Notes: generated from the letters alone by a model not told the origin. Positions 29,236-38,003 are shown, counted from the first letter of the stretch. The stretch: DNA of 64,000 nt from Verrucomicrobiota bacterium (GCA_023416735.1 JAEZGX010000013.1:1-64000), one strand, 5' to 3'. Numbers and translations are program-made.

Positions 29236-30090
29236 ATGCTGCTCCACGTCCTTCACCGCACCACGTTCATCTACGCCGGCCCTGTCCGCGACAGCTCCAA
29301 CGAGGTCCGACTCCGCCCCGTCGATGACGGCGATCAAACCACCCGCCGCTTCGCGCTGAATCTAAGTCCGGCCACCCCCGACTTGCGCGACTACATCGAT
29401 TACTACGGCAATCGCGTTCACTATTTCGATCTCGCCAGCGCTCACGACCATCTCGTCATCGAAGCCCAATCCGAGGTCGAAACCACCCCGTCCGCTCAGC
29501 GTCGTCCAATCCCCGTCGTTCCTCTGCCGCGGCATCAGGGCATCTCCGCCGACGACGAACTGGTCGCCGAATACCTCGTCGACTCTCCTTACGTCCCCTT
29601 CGGCGTCGAACTCCGCTACGAATTACAACAGTTCCTCGCCACGCAGGAGCCGACCGACTCCTGGACTCAGGTCTGCCGTCTCGGCCGCCACGTGTATCAA
29701 ACTTTCAGCTACAAACCTCGCACCACCGGCGTGAATACGACCGCCGTCGAAGCCCTCCGGCTCCGCACTGGCGTCTGCCAGGATTTCGCCCACGTGCTAA
29801 TCGGTCTTTGCCGGCTCGCCGGCCATCCCACCCGCTACGTCAGCGGCTACTTCTTCAACCCCGACCGCCGCCCCGACGAGCTCGAAGCCTCCCACGCCTG
29901 GATCGAAGTCCATCTTCCCGGCTACGGCTGGGCCGCCTACGACCCGACTCACGACCGCCCGGCGGACGAGCGCTACGTCAAAGTCGCCGCCGGCCGCGAT
30001 TACTCCGACATCCGGCCCGTCAGCGGCACCTACCGCGGCGCCCCGACTCGAGAGCTCCGCGTCGACGTTGCCGTGCGCGAGATCGGTTGA
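29236..30090 (+). CDS. Transglutaminase-like cysteine protease
   Basis: This 284-residue protein has the N-terminal beta-sandwich typical of bacterial transglutaminase-like proteins (HVLHRTTFIYAGPVRDSSNEVRLRP) and a papain-like core with the triad Cys in LRTGVCQDFAHV, His in ELEASHAWIEV, and Asp in AAYDPTHDRP. It lacks a signal peptide, so it acts in the cytoplasm. Bacterial members act as peptidases or amide-bond-forming enzymes. It is the third gene after the ATP-grasp and alpha-E genes (71-nt gap). The trio is expected to work on a shared small peptide or amide product. Confidence 0.92.
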   Translation: MLLHVLHRTTFIYAGPVRDSSNEVRLRPVDDGDQTTRRFALNLSPATPDLRDYIDYYGNRVHYFDLASAHDHLVIEAQSEVETTPSAQRRPIPVVPLPRHQGISADDELVAEYLVDSPYVPFGVELRYELQQFLATQEPTDSWTQVCRLGRHVYQTFSYKPRTTGVNTTAVEALRLRTGVCQDFAHVLIGLCRLAGHPTRYVSGYFFNPDRRPDELEASHAWIEVHLPGYGWAAYDPTHDRPADERYVKVAAGRDYSDIRPVSGTYRGAPTRELRVDVAVREIG

Positions 30091-30112
30091 GGCGCGTCTC
30101 CATCGACGCGCC
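30091..30112. terminator. GC-rich hairpin between convergent genes
   Basis: A perfect 8-bp stem GGCGCGTC-TCCATC-GACGCGCC directly follows the transglutaminase stop codon and lies 9 nt from the end of the convergent lipoprotein gene. It has no T-tract on either side, so it is a terminator-like or 3'-end-protecting hairpin rather than a classical intrinsic terminator. Confidence 0.55.
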
Positions 30113-30120
30113 ATCTTCGC

Positions 30121-30543
30121 TCACCTCTCCTGCTCGACCGAAATCACCCGGCCGTCGCGAAACACCACTTCATCCCGCGACCGTTCCCGCCGGCCCGGAA
30201 TCGTCATGTAATAGGGATAATACGGGCTGCCCCAACCGCGGTGATACCAACCGCGATACAGCAGCATTCCGTCCGGTCCTTCGTAAGAAATATACGACCA
30301 CACTTCACTGCGTCCGCTCTGATCCACCCGCTCCCGCACGCGATCCGGATCGCCCAACGCCAGCTTCACCATGTCGGGCGTGAATCCCATTCCCACCCGG
30401 CCTTCGCGAATCAATTGCTGCTCTTCCGGCGTCAACGCATTGAACAACTCCGGTTGTTTCGCGATCCGCGTCTCCGGCGTCGAGCAACCGCTCAAGATCA
30501 CCATCCCCACCATCAATGCCACCATCGAAAGAATCGTTTTCAT
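30121..30543 (-). CDS. Lipoprotein with BamE/SmpA-like segment
   Basis: This 140-residue protein has a lipoprotein signal (MKTILSMVALMVGMVILSGCS) with lipobox LSGC, so it should be anchored in a membrane. The mature part contains IREGRVGMGFTPDMVKLALGDPDRV and later EVWSY, reminiscent of the helix-turn-strand of BamE/SmpA-type small lipoproteins, where a helix is followed by an 'ALG.P' turn. The C-terminal half is Tyr/Arg-rich (YHRGWGSPYYPYYM). I chose the ATG at 30541-30543 because it starts the signal peptide. A paralogue lies at 31394-31816 across the HAD gene. Function is unknown. Confidence 0.8.
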   Translation of the reverse strand: MKTILSMVALMVGMVILSGCSTPETRIAKQPELFNALTPEEQQLIREGRVGMGFTPDMVKLALGDPDRVRERVDQSGRSEVWSYISYEGPDGMLLYRGWYHRGWGSPYYPYYMTIPGRRERSRDEVVFRDGRVISVEQER

Positions 30544-30650
30544 GGAAAGAAATTGTCTGCTGCTGCCAGTGAATTTGCGCCGCGGTGTTCCGCAAACCGG
30601 AACAGTCTTGCCCCTCCCATGACGGCACGCGTTCATCACCGGTTTCACCA

Positions 30651-31331
30651 ATGAAGACGCTCGTTCTCTGGGATATCGATGGCACTCTCATTTTGTCCGG
30701 CGGCGCCGGTGAACGCGCTCTGGTGGTCGCGTTGCGCACGGAATTCAATCTCGAGGGCAACCTCGACGACATCGAAATCGCCGGCCGCACCGATCGCTGG
30801 ATCGTCCGCCACATCCTCGCCAAATACCGGCTTCCCGTCACCGCGGAAAACGTCAGCCGTTTCCTGGCCGGCTACCTGCGTGCGCTTCCCGAGGAACTTA
30901 ACAACCCCCACTCTCACGTCCTCCCCGGCGTTCGCGACATCGTCGCCGCACTCGCCGCCCGCGGCGACGTCGCCCAAGGCCTTCTCACCGGCAACCTTCG
31001 CGCCGGCGCCGAACTCAAACTCCGCTACCACGATCTTTGGACGCCTTTCGCTTTCGGCGCTTTCGCCGACGACAGCGAACTCCGTAACGACCTCGGCCCC
31101 CACGCCGTCACGCGCGCCTGCTCTCACCACTCGGTCGAGTTCTCCGCCGATCGCGTCTGGGTCGTGGGCGATACTCCCCACGACATCGAATGCGGCAAAG
31201 CCATCGGCGCCAGCACCCTCGCCGTCGCCACCGGCCGCTACAGCCTCGACGAGCTTCGCGCCCACACCCCAACCGCGTTATATCCAAACCTCGAAGACAC
31301 CGCCGCGGTGCTCGAAACGTTGACCCGGTGA
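30651..31331 (+). CDS. HAD-superfamily phosphatase (phosphoglycolate phosphatase-like)
   Basis: This 226-residue protein starts with the HAD motif I (LVLWDIDGTLILSGG), has motif II-like LLTGN after a helical cap, and motif IV VWVVGDTPHDIECGKAIGA. This matches the Gph/PGMB-type subfamily, which dephosphorylates small phosphorylated metabolites such as phosphoglycolate. The substrate cannot be deduced. The ATG at 30651 (MKTLVLWDIDGT) is 107 nt divergent from the lipoprotein start at 30543. The gene is flanked by two related lipoprotein genes on the opposite strand. Confidence 0.85.
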   Translation: MKTLVLWDIDGTLILSGGAGERALVVALRTEFNLEGNLDDIEIAGRTDRWIVRHILAKYRLPVTAENVSRFLAGYLRALPEELNNPHSHVLPGVRDIVAALAARGDVAQGLLTGNLRAGAELKLRYHDLWTPFAFGAFADDSELRNDLGPHAVTRACSHHSVEFSADRVWVVGDTPHDIECGKAIGASTLAVATGRYSLDELRAHTPTALYPNLEDTAAVLETLTR

Positions 31332-31374
31332 CCATCCGCCCGCCGCCTGAATCGGCGGAAGATCCTTGGCGCTT

Positions 31375-31399
31375 CGCTAGCGCGCCTCGCGCGCTAGCG
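31375..31399. terminator. Perfect 11-bp palindrome overlapping a stop codon
   Basis: CGCTAGCGCGC-CTC-GCGCGCTAGCG (31375-31399) is a perfect 11-bp stem with a 3-nt loop between the convergent HAD and lipoprotein genes. The lipoprotein stop codon (TAG on the minus strand, 31394-31396) lies inside the stem. No T-tract follows, so it could end either transcript only weakly, or protect the 3' ends. Confidence 0.6.
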
Positions 31400-31816
31400 C
31401 CTCCGCTCCACCGCCGTCACCTGTCCGCCTTCGAAAATCACGCGCATCGACTCGTCGCCGCGCCACATATTGTCGCCGACCGTCACGCCGCCACCGACGC
31501 CGGTGTTTCCACGCATGCTACCGACGCCCAATCCGATCGAAAACTTCGGACTCTTGTCCTCGTAAAGCCATACTTCTCCCTGTCCCTGCGCCGTCGTGCG
31601 CGTCACTTTCCGCGCCGGCTCCCCCAGCGCCACCAACACCATTTCCGGCGTAAACCCCACGTCCACCTGCTTGTCGCGCACCTTTTGCTGCACCTCGGCG
31701 GGCCAGGTATTGAACGCCGCCTCGTGCTGCTTCACGCGCGAATCGACCGTCGAACAACCCGCCACCAGGCCGACAACCCCCGCCACCACCATCGTCTTCA
31801 AAAAATTAGTGTTCAT
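31394..31816 (-). CDS. Lipoprotein, paralogue of the 30121-30543 product
   Basis: This 140-residue protein has the lipoprotein signal MNTNFLKTMVVAGVVGLVAGCS with lipobox VAGC. The mature region has VGFTPEMVLVALGEPARKV and GEVWLYED, aligning with VGMGFTPDMVKLALGDPDRV and EVWSY of the other lipoprotein, so the two are paralogues of a BamE/SmpA-like type. The middle is Gly-rich (IGLGVGSMRGNTGVGGGVTVG), and the end is basic (VERRR). The ATG at 31814-31816 gives a perfect signal peptide and lies inside an intergenic repeat. Function is unknown. Confidence 0.8.
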   Translation of the reverse strand: MNTNFLKTMVVAGVVGLVAGCSTVDSRVKQHEAAFNTWPAEVQQKVRDKQVDVGFTPEMVLVALGEPARKVTRTTAQGQGEVWLYEDKSPKFSIGLGVGSMRGNTGVGGGVTVGDNMWRGDESMRVIFEGGQVTAVERRR

Positions 31817-31835
31817 TCGTGTGCATTCGTGGTTT
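31806..31835. repeat. CATTCGTG repeat overlapping the lipoprotein start codon
   Basis: The region contains two tandem copies of the word CATTCGTG separated by TG, embedded in a phrase-like low-complexity stretch. On the minus strand it supplies the ATG and first codons (MNTNF) of the lipoprotein, plus a second in-frame ATG four codons upstream. From memory, similar phrases recur in other GC-rich verrucomicrobial genomes, but I cannot verify that here. Confidence 0.45.
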
Positions 31836-31904
31836 CCACTGCCTGTTCGTTCCATCGACACCGCCTGATCCCCCCGGTTCATCTCTCCGCCTGATCCTTT
31901 CAGT

Positions 31905-32342
31905 ATGAAGAAATTCACCATCGCCATCGGCTCCGACCACGCAGGCTTCGCCTACAAGGAAGCCATCAAAACCATGCTCCTCCAGGAGGGGCACACGGTC
32001 CGCGACTTCGGCACTCACAGCGATGCGGCGTGCGACTACCCCGACTTCATCCGTCCCGTCGCCGAAGCCGTTGCCCGCGGCGAATTCGAACGCGGCATCG
32101 TTCTCGGCGGTTCGGGTAACGGCGAAGCGATCGTCGCCAACCGCGTCCGCGGCGTTCGCTGCGGTCTCTGCTGGAACGAACAGGTTGCGATGTGGAACCG
32201 CTCCCACAACGACGGCAACTGCCTCTCCCTCGGGCAGCGCACCGTCACCGAAGCCGAAGCGCTCCACATCGTGAAGGTCTGGCTCGCCACCGAATTCGAA
32301 GGCGGCCGCCACGCCGCGCGCATCGCCAAGATCGACCGCTGA
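31905..32342 (+). CDS. rpiB: Ribose-5-phosphate isomerase B (Glu-type)
   Basis: This 145-residue sugar-phosphate isomerase interconverts ribose 5-phosphate and ribulose 5-phosphate in the pentose phosphate pathway. It has IAIGSDHAGFAYKE at the N-terminus and the active-site LGGSGNGEAIVANRV, followed by RCGLCWNEQVAMWNRSHNDGNCLSLGQR. E. coli RpiB uses a cysteine in a CGTGIG loop. Here the loop is GGSGNGE, as in the Mycobacterium enzyme where a glutamate is the base. The start ATG at 31905 fits the family's N-terminus exactly. recD2 begins 59 nt downstream. Confidence 0.93.
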   Translation: MKKFTIAIGSDHAGFAYKEAIKTMLLQEGHTVRDFGTHSDAACDYPDFIRPVAEAVARGEFERGIVLGGSGNGEAIVANRVRGVRCGLCWNEQVAMWNRSHNDGNCLSLGQRTVTEAEALHIVKVWLATEFEGGRHAARIAKIDR

Positions 32343-32401
32343 TCGCCGGCGGGCGCGCCCACGGATTGCCCCCACCGGCCCAATCCACTTTCTTCGCACG
32401 C

Positions 32402-34687
32402 GTGCCGCCCGCCGCCTCCAGCACCCTCACCGGCGTCATCGAGCGAATCATTTTCCTCAACGAGGAAAACCACTACACCATCGCCGAGCTCCGCCCGGAA
32501 ATCCCGCGCGGCGCCCCCAAGGACCACGAGCGCCCCGCTCCGGTCACCATCGTCGGCGCCCTGCCCGGCGTCGAATGCGGCGAGACACTCCACCTCGCCG
32601 GCGAGTGGACCCGCCACGCCACGCACGGCTCCCAGTTCAAGGTCGTCTCCTTCAAGAGCGAACTCCCCTCCAGCGTGTATGGGATTCGCAAATACCTCGG
32701 CAGCGGCCTCGTTCCCGGCATTGGCAAGGTTTACGCCAACAAAATCGTCGATGCGTTCGGCACCGACACGTTTCGCATCCTCAGCGAGGAATCCGGCAAA
32801 CTTCGCGACGTCGAAGGCATCGGTCGCAAACGCGCCACCGCCATCAAAGCCGCGTGGGACTCCAAACGCACCGAGCGCGAGCTCTACATCTTCCTCCAAA
32901 CTTACGGCATCACCCCGAGCCAGTGCGTGAAGATCGCCAAACACTTCGGCCCTTCCGCGAAACAAATCCTCACCACCGAACCCTACCGCCTCGCCCGCGA
33001 GATCGACGGCATCGGTTTCAAAACCGCCGACCGCATCGCCATCAATCTCGGCTTCGCCAACGACGCCGCCCCCCGCCTCGACGCCGGCATCCTCTTCGCC
33101 CTCGAAACACTCCAAGACGAGGGCCACACCGCCTTCCCCGAATCCGAACTCGTCACCCACGCCGCCACCCAGCTCGAAACCGAATCCCGCTTCATCACCG
33201 CCCGCCTCGACGCCCTCGTCGAACAAAAGTCTCTCATCCGCCACGCCCCAAAACTCCCAACATCCGCTCTCCAACCCAAAACCCAAAACTCAGAACCCGA
33301 AACTGAACTGCACGACCGCAGAGCGCTCGTGCAGTTGCCCCACAACGACCGCTTCGAACGCAAGATCGCCGACGTCGTCCACCGACTCGCCCGCGTCGCC
33401 AGCGGCCTGCCCCCCATCAAAACCGAAGCCGCGATCGACTGGGCCGAAAAAAAAGCCGGCTTCGCCTTCGCCTCGCTCCAACGCACCGCGATCGCCCACG
33501 CGCTCACACACAAACTTTCCATCCTCACCGGCGGCCCCGGCACGGGCAAAACCACCATCCTTCGCGCTCTGGTCGAAATCCTCCGCGCCAAAAAGGTCCG
33601 CGTCCACCTCGCCGCCCCCACCGGCCGCGCCGCCCAACGTCTCGCCGAAACCACCGGCGGTTTCGCGTCTACGATTCACCGGCTCCTCAAATACGATCCC
33701 GCCGCCGGCGGTTTCGTCGCCAACGAATCCGCCCCGCTCGGCACCGACTTCCTCATCGTCGACGAGGCCTCGATGCTCGACACCCGCCTCGCCTCCGCGC
33801 TCCTCCAGGCCGTTCCTTCACGCGCCCACGTTCTCCTCGTCGGCGACACCGACCAGCTCCCGAGCGTCGGCGCCGGCAACGTCCTCAAAGATCTGATACA
33901 ATCGAGCTCGGAGTCACTAGCCCTGCCGGTGACTCGCCTGAACGTCATCTTCCGCCAGCAAAACCAGAGCGCGATCGTCACCACCGCTCACGCCATCAAC
34001 TCCGGCGACCCCACGCTCCCGCCTGCCGTCACCGATCTCGATCAGATCCAGGTGTGGAGCGATCTCACCTTCGTCACCGCCACCGACGCCGACGACTGTC
34101 TTCGCAAGGTCATCCAGCTCTGCGCCGAATTCATCCCCCAGAAGTTGAAATGGCCGCATCCCGTCAACGACGTCCAAATCCTCGCGCCCATGCACAAGGG
34201 CATCGCGGGCGTCGCCAATCTCAACCTCCAGCTCCAAGCCGCCTTGAACGGAAATGCCCGCGGCCTCCGCGCTCCGGGCGGCGAATTCCGCCCGGGCGAC
34301 AAGGTCATTCAGCTGCGCAATAACTACGACAAAAACCTGTTCAACGGCGACATCGGCACGATCCAAAATGTGGATACGGAGAACGCCACGCTCGAGGCCG
34401 ACTTCGACGGCGACCGCCACACGTTCGAACGCGCGGAATTCAACGATCTCGCGCTCGCCTACACCATCAGCATCCACAAATCGCAGGGCAGCGAATACCC
34501 CGTCGTCATCATCCCGCTGCTCAAGGGCCACTTCATGATGTTGCAGCGAAACCTCATCTACACCGCCATCACGCGCGGACGAAAAAAGGTCTTCATCGTG
34601 GGCGAACCCGCGGCCTACGCGATGGCCGTCCGCAACAGCGAATCGAAACAGCGCCTGACCCACCTCCGCGAAAAACTCGCCGGCTGA
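32402..34687 (+). CDS. recD2: RecD2-type SF1B DNA helicase
   Basis: This ~761-residue 5'-3' helicase belongs to the RecD2/RecD-TraA-like family found in bacteria without dependence on RecBC. The N-terminal part (~1-90) is an OB-like region (STLTGVIERIIFLNEENHYTIAEL), followed by helix-hairpin-helix motifs (VPGIGKVYANKIV, VEGIGRKRATAIK). The motor has Walker A GGPGTGKTT near residue 376, LIVDEASMLD (motif II), VGDTDQLPSVGAGNVL, and the UvrD_C-like YTISIHKSQGSEYPVV near the end. No ATG is available; GTG at 32402 (VPPAASSTLTG) gives the expected N-terminus and TTG at 32366 is possible. Residues 291-312 are encoded by the PKTQNSEP repeat and its hairpin, between the N-terminal region and the motor. 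Confidence 0.93.
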   Translation: MPPAASSTLTGVIERIIFLNEENHYTIAELRPEIPRGAPKDHERPAPVTIVGALPGVECGETLHLAGEWTRHATHGSQFKVVSFKSELPSSVYGIRKYLGSGLVPGIGKVYANKIVDAFGTDTFRILSEESGKLRDVEGIGRKRATAIKAAWDSKRTERELYIFLQTYGITPSQCVKIAKHFGPSAKQILTTEPYRLAREIDGIGFKTADRIAINLGFANDAAPRLDAGILFALETLQDEGHTAFPESELVTHAATQLETESRFITARLDALVEQKSLIRHAPKLPTSALQPKTQNSEPETELHDRRALVQLPHNDRFERKIADVVHRLARVASGLPPIKTEAAIDWAEKKAGFAFASLQRTAIAHALTHKLSILTGGPGTGKTTILRALVEILRAKKVRVHLAAPTGRAAQRLAETTGGFASTIHRLLKYDPAAGGFVANESAPLGTDFLIVDEASMLDTRLASALLQAVPSRAHVLLVGDTDQLPSVGAGNVLKDLIQSSSESLALPVTRLNVIFRQQNQSAIVTTAHAINSGDPTLPPAVTDLDQIQVWSDLTFVTATDADDCLRKVIQLCAEFIPQKLKWPHPVNDVQILAPMHKGIAGVANLNLQLQAALNGNARGLRAPGGEFRPGDKVIQLRNNYDKNLFNGDIGTIQNVDTENATLEADFDGDRHTFERAEFNDLALAYTISIHKSQGSEYPVVIIPLLKGHFMMLQRNLIYTAITRGRKKVFIVGEPAAYAMAVRNSESKQRLTHLREKLAG
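33273..33336 (+). repeat. PKTQNSEP-type intragenic repeat with hairpin, copy in recD2
   Basis: The constant part 33273-33302 encodes QPKTQNSEPE. Three bases later is a perfect 10-bp hairpin, AACTGCACGA (33306-33315) and TCGTGCAGTT (33327-33336), with an 11-nt loop. The stem sequence is unrelated to the stems following the other two copies. It is in the same orientation and reading frame as the copies in lpd and the fused E1 gene. Confidence 0.85.
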
Positions 34688-34724
34688 CGCGGACTCCCTC
34701 CCCGCGCCCGGCTCGAAAGAAAAA

Positions 34725-34751
34725 AGCCCGACGTCTCCGTCGGGCTCGATT
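34725..34751. terminator. Bidirectional rho-independent terminator
   Basis: AGCCCGACG-TCTC-CGTCGGGCT (34725-34746) is a perfect 9-bp stem preceded by an A-tract and followed by CGATTTTT. It lies between convergent recD2 and the secreted-protein gene and can terminate both. The inner 18 nt recur exactly at 54505-54522. Confidence 0.88.
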
Positions 34752-34775
34752 TTTCCGAAACGGTTTTCCCCGTCC

Positions 34776-37400
34776 TCAGTTCACATTCGCCGAATTCACC
34801 AGGAACGGTGTCCCCTTCAACGGCAGCTCGCCCGCGAACTCGTATCCATAATTCGGATCGCCCGGCGGATACGACACGTTGTTGCGGAGATCCTTCAACG
34901 TGCCCATGCGGAAGCTCAGGATCTTCTTCCCGTTGAAATCCGCCACCGTGAGGATGTTGCCTCGAACGGCCGTGCTCACCGCCACCGGATCGCCCATCCG
35001 CGAATCCTTGATCCGCTGATACATCGCGCCCTGACCGTGCCAGGTCACCACTTTGTCGACCGACCGCTCGCCGCGGCAGGCGACGTAGAACAGGTTGTTA
35101 TACGGATCCGGCGCCCGCTGCTCGCCATTGTCCGCGTTCGGCAGCAGCGGCAGCCCGCTCTCCTTGCGTCGTGCGAACACCATGCTCACCGGGTTGCGGC
35201 CGACTTTCACCGAGCCGATCTGCTCCAGCTTGCCGCGCACTTCCCAGGAATTGCGCGCCATGATGGGCGATGTATCCAAAATGTGGATCGTGCCGTCGCG
35301 GGTCGCGACATAGCCTTTGTAGCGATCCTTCGACCAGCGATCGACCTCGAAGCCGGCCAGCACCGTCGTCGGCCGGTTGAACGTCCCCTGCCAGACCACC
35401 GTCGGCTTGGTCGAAGGCTTCACGTCGAAGGTTTGCGGAAATTGCTCGGGCGCCGCGCCGCGCGCGGTCAGCGTCGCATTCAAGCTTTCGCCCGAGCTCA
35501 GGTAGCTTTCGCGCATGTAGGCGAAGAGCGGCGTCAGGTCCACGATCACGGCCTTGTTGTCCTCGTTGGACGACACGATCGCATAACCGGCGTTCGCCAC
35601 GACCGACTTCCACGCGCCGTCATAGATGTTCTTTCGCGCGCTATCGAGTTTGAGATCGATCTGGCTGAGCACCTTGTTGGCCGTCGACGACGGGCCCTGC
35701 CAGAGGCCGTTGCTGGCCGCGCTGATCGCGTCAGGCGACTTCATCGGCAGGTCCACATAACCCAGCAATTTGAAATCCGAGAAGCTGCCTTGATTCGGCA
35801 TGCCCATGTAAGGCCAGGTGTGGAAGGGCAGGAACTTTCCTTCCATCGCCACGACCGCGAGCTGCCCGATGTTGCGTTGCGTATCCCACACCACCACGAG
35901 CGCGAATTCGTTGCTTGTGGTCACCGCGATCGCGCGCGGTTTCTTGTGACTCGGGAATTTGAATCCTGGATACGGCCGCTCCGACCCCGCGCGGCTCGTC
36001 TGCATGCCCGCCACCGCGAAAAGACCGTCGCGATACACCATCACCTGCTCGTTCTGCTGCATGCCATAGCTGCGCACCATCGCGACCGGCTGCATCGGCT
36101 TCGTGCCGCCGTTCAACTTGATGTAATTCGAATCGCGGGTCTGCGGATCCGGATGCGGCGTTCCGCTCGCCCAGTCGTGCCGCGGGCTGATCGCGAACAC
36201 CTTGTTGTAATACGCATAGATCTGCACGCGATCGAGTCCGGGATCGTTGGCCGGATCGTCCGGCACATAACCCACCTGACCCGACTCGCTCCAATAATCG
36301 CCGTCGCTCGCCGGCTCGCCACCCAGCTCATACGGCTTGATGCGCACATAATACTTCGCTGGCGGCGTCTTTGACTCGCGCTTGAACAGCGTCGGACGAT
36401 CGTCCGGCGCACCGGGGTTCAGCTGCTCGAAGGTCGGACCAAGCCGCGCGTTCACCGCTTCACGCGACCAGCTCATCGCCGACGCCGAATACGCTCCATA
36501 ACCCGAGACCGCGTCCGACGCCGCTGCCTTTCCCGTCAAATCATAAACTTCCAGCAACGCCACCCCGCTCGAGCCGTTCGCGCTTTTCACGTGGATCGAG
36601 TAAGGGCCCGCACCGAGTTCGGTGATGACCGCTGCATCCTTGCTCCCCGCCTCGAGCGGAAACGCTCCCGCACTCGCCCCGAGCGCACTCATCATGCTGC
36701 CGACGCCGTTGTCGTCCCAATTGTCGTTCGACGCCACCGCCACACCGTGACGATTGATCACCGAAACCGTGGGGTCCGACAGCACTCCCGTCACCCCGCG
36801 CGACTCCAATCCCGGGCCCACGGCGCGGATCAACACCCGCCGGCTGCCCTGCGTCACCACTAGTCCGGAGATCAAAATTCCTTCGCCCCCTTCCACTCGC
36901 GCGCGCGTCGACAACGCCATCAGCCGGCTCGCCCCATCCATCTCATACACTTCGGCCAACGCCACGCCGTTCGCATTGTTAGCCGCCGACACGTGCGCCG
37001 TGTAAACACCCGGCGACAGCGTCAACCGCAACGCCGTATCCCGGCTGCCCGCCGCGAGAGGCGACGCGCCTACCAGCTTGAAAGCGTCCGACAACGACGA
37101 GGACCAATTCTCGTTGGTCGCGATTTCCTTCCCCGCGCCGTTGAAGACCTGCAACCGCACTTCGTTCAACGCCCCGCCCACCCCCGCTTGCGCCAGGGTC
37201 GGGCCCACGCCGCGAATCAGCACGTCTTTCGGCGCACTTCCATCCACGACGAAGCCCGCGATCAACGTGTCCGCGCCGGAGCGCACCACACCGCGTGACG
37301 AAAGCGCCACCACTCGGGAATCATCGTCGGCGGCCCACGCCGCACCCACCAGCAATCCCGCCAGCAACCAACCACGGCCAAGCCGTAACATGTAATTCAT
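34776..37400 (-). CDS. Large secreted protein with two N-terminal GVGPTL-type modules
   Basis: This 874-residue protein has a signal peptide (MNYMLRLGRGWLLAGLLVGAAWA) and should be exported. Residues ~27-155 and ~158-290 are two copies of a module with ALS(S/T)R..V.(S/E)G...LI(A/S)G.VV, VLIR(G/A)VGP and VALAEVY/VALLEVY, a type I associate with verrucomicrobial extracellular proteins. The remaining ~570 residues contain beta-strand-rich repeats (e.g. VGYVPDDPANDPG, IYAYYNKVFAISPRHDW, GYVATRDGTIHILDT, NLFYVACRGERSVDKV) that look like beta-propeller blades. No catalytic motif is recognised. The start is clear; upstream lies a 381-nt spacer. Confidence 0.8.
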   Translation of the reverse strand: MNYMLRLGRGWLLAGLLVGAAWAADDDSRVVALSSRGVVRSGADTLIAGFVVDGSAPKDVLIRGVGPTLAQAGVGGALNEVRLQVFNGAGKEIATNENWSSSLSDAFKLVGASPLAAGSRDTALRLTLSPGVYTAHVSAANNANGVALAEVYEMDGASRLMALSTRARVEGGEGILISGLVVTQGSRRVLIRAVGPGLESRGVTGVLSDPTVSVINRHGVAVASNDNWDDNGVGSMMSALGASAGAFPLEAGSKDAAVITELGAGPYSIHVKSANGSSGVALLEVYDLTGKAAASDAVSGYGAYSASAMSWSREAVNARLGPTFEQLNPGAPDDRPTLFKRESKTPPAKYYVRIKPYELGGEPASDGDYWSESGQVGYVPDDPANDPGLDRVQIYAYYNKVFAISPRHDWASGTPHPDPQTRDSNYIKLNGGTKPMQPVAMVRSYGMQQNEQVMVYRDGLFAVAGMQTSRAGSERPYPGFKFPSHKKPRAIAVTTSNEFALVVVWDTQRNIGQLAVVAMEGKFLPFHTWPYMGMPNQGSFSDFKLLGYVDLPMKSPDAISAASNGLWQGPSSTANKVLSQIDLKLDSARKNIYDGAWKSVVANAGYAIVSSNEDNKAVIVDLTPLFAYMRESYLSSGESLNATLTARGAAPEQFPQTFDVKPSTKPTVVWQGTFNRPTTVLAGFEVDRWSKDRYKGYVATRDGTIHILDTSPIMARNSWEVRGKLEQIGSVKVGRNPVSMVFARRKESGLPLLPNADNGEQRAPDPYNNLFYVACRGERSVDKVVTWHGQGAMYQRIKDSRMGDPVAVSTAVRGNILTVADFNGKKILSFRMGTLKDLRNNVSYPPGDPNYGYEFAGELPLKGTPFLVNSANVN

Positions 37401-37781
37401 CGGACTAAAGTATCAGGGAATCTACCAAGTATTCGTTAGGGTTTTGCTGGATAGGTCTTGGAATACGCGCCGTCGTCCGATGGTAGCCAGCTCCACCTTT
37501 GGCTCATCATGCCTTTTACCCGGTTTTCACCCCATCCGGGATGAACCCGTGATTTGGATACGTTTTCCCACGTCTGGGATTTTTGGGTTCCGCGAGCGAA
37601 CACCTCCCCACGCCATCGTCCGGATGCGTTTATTTTTAAACCGCTTCCGCTCAGCTACTCGCACGATCGGAACCGCGCCCGGCACAGCGTCTGCAAACGC
37701 CTCGTCGATCATGGCCGCCTCGCCTCAATCCGCTGGCAACTTACCTTCCAACCGTCAGGCTACGCGCCGCCCTTCCCCGCT
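37401..37781. other. Gene-free spacer between divergent genes
   Basis: This 381-nt stretch separates the start of the large secreted protein from the start of the small exported protein on the other strand. It is less GC-rich than its surroundings, especially 37401-37640, and probably holds divergent promoters. Open frames across it have no codon signature or homology I recognise. I see no strong palindrome or RNA fold. Confidence 0.5.
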
Positions 37782-38003
37782 ATGAAATTCGCCGCACTCG
37801 TCCTCTTTCTTTCGCTCGCCGGCTCCGTCGGTGCTTCGGATGTCGCCAAAAACGACGATTCATCCGCTTCCGCTTCGAACGATGCCTCGAAAGCAGCCAA
37901 GGCCACCGAGGACACCGGCAGCACTCCCGCAAAAAACGACACCCGCACCCGCCCGCCCGCAACGCCGCGGCGCATTCCGTATCACATGTTGATGATCGCC
38001 TAA
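37782..38003 (+). CDS. Small exported protein, Ser/Ala/Asp/Lys-rich
   Basis: This 73-residue protein has a clear signal peptide (MKFAALVLFLSLAGSVGAS) followed by a low-complexity mature region of Asp, Ser, Ala, Lys and Thr (DVAKNDDSSASASNDASKAAK) and a Pro/Arg-rich tail ending PYHMLMIA. The mature chain of about 54 residues is probably disordered. It precedes the ABC ATPase gene by 38 nt on the same strand, so it may be co-transcribed. No family is recognised. Confidence 0.55.
   Translation: MKFAALVLFLSLAGSVGASDVAKNDDSSASASNDASKAAKATEDTGSTPAKNDTRTRPPATPRRIPYHMLMIA

Noticed and set aside
37444..37785. 113-residue frame in the spacer upstream of the small exported protein
   Set aside because: No signal, motif or codon pattern supports it, and it runs across the probable promoter region.
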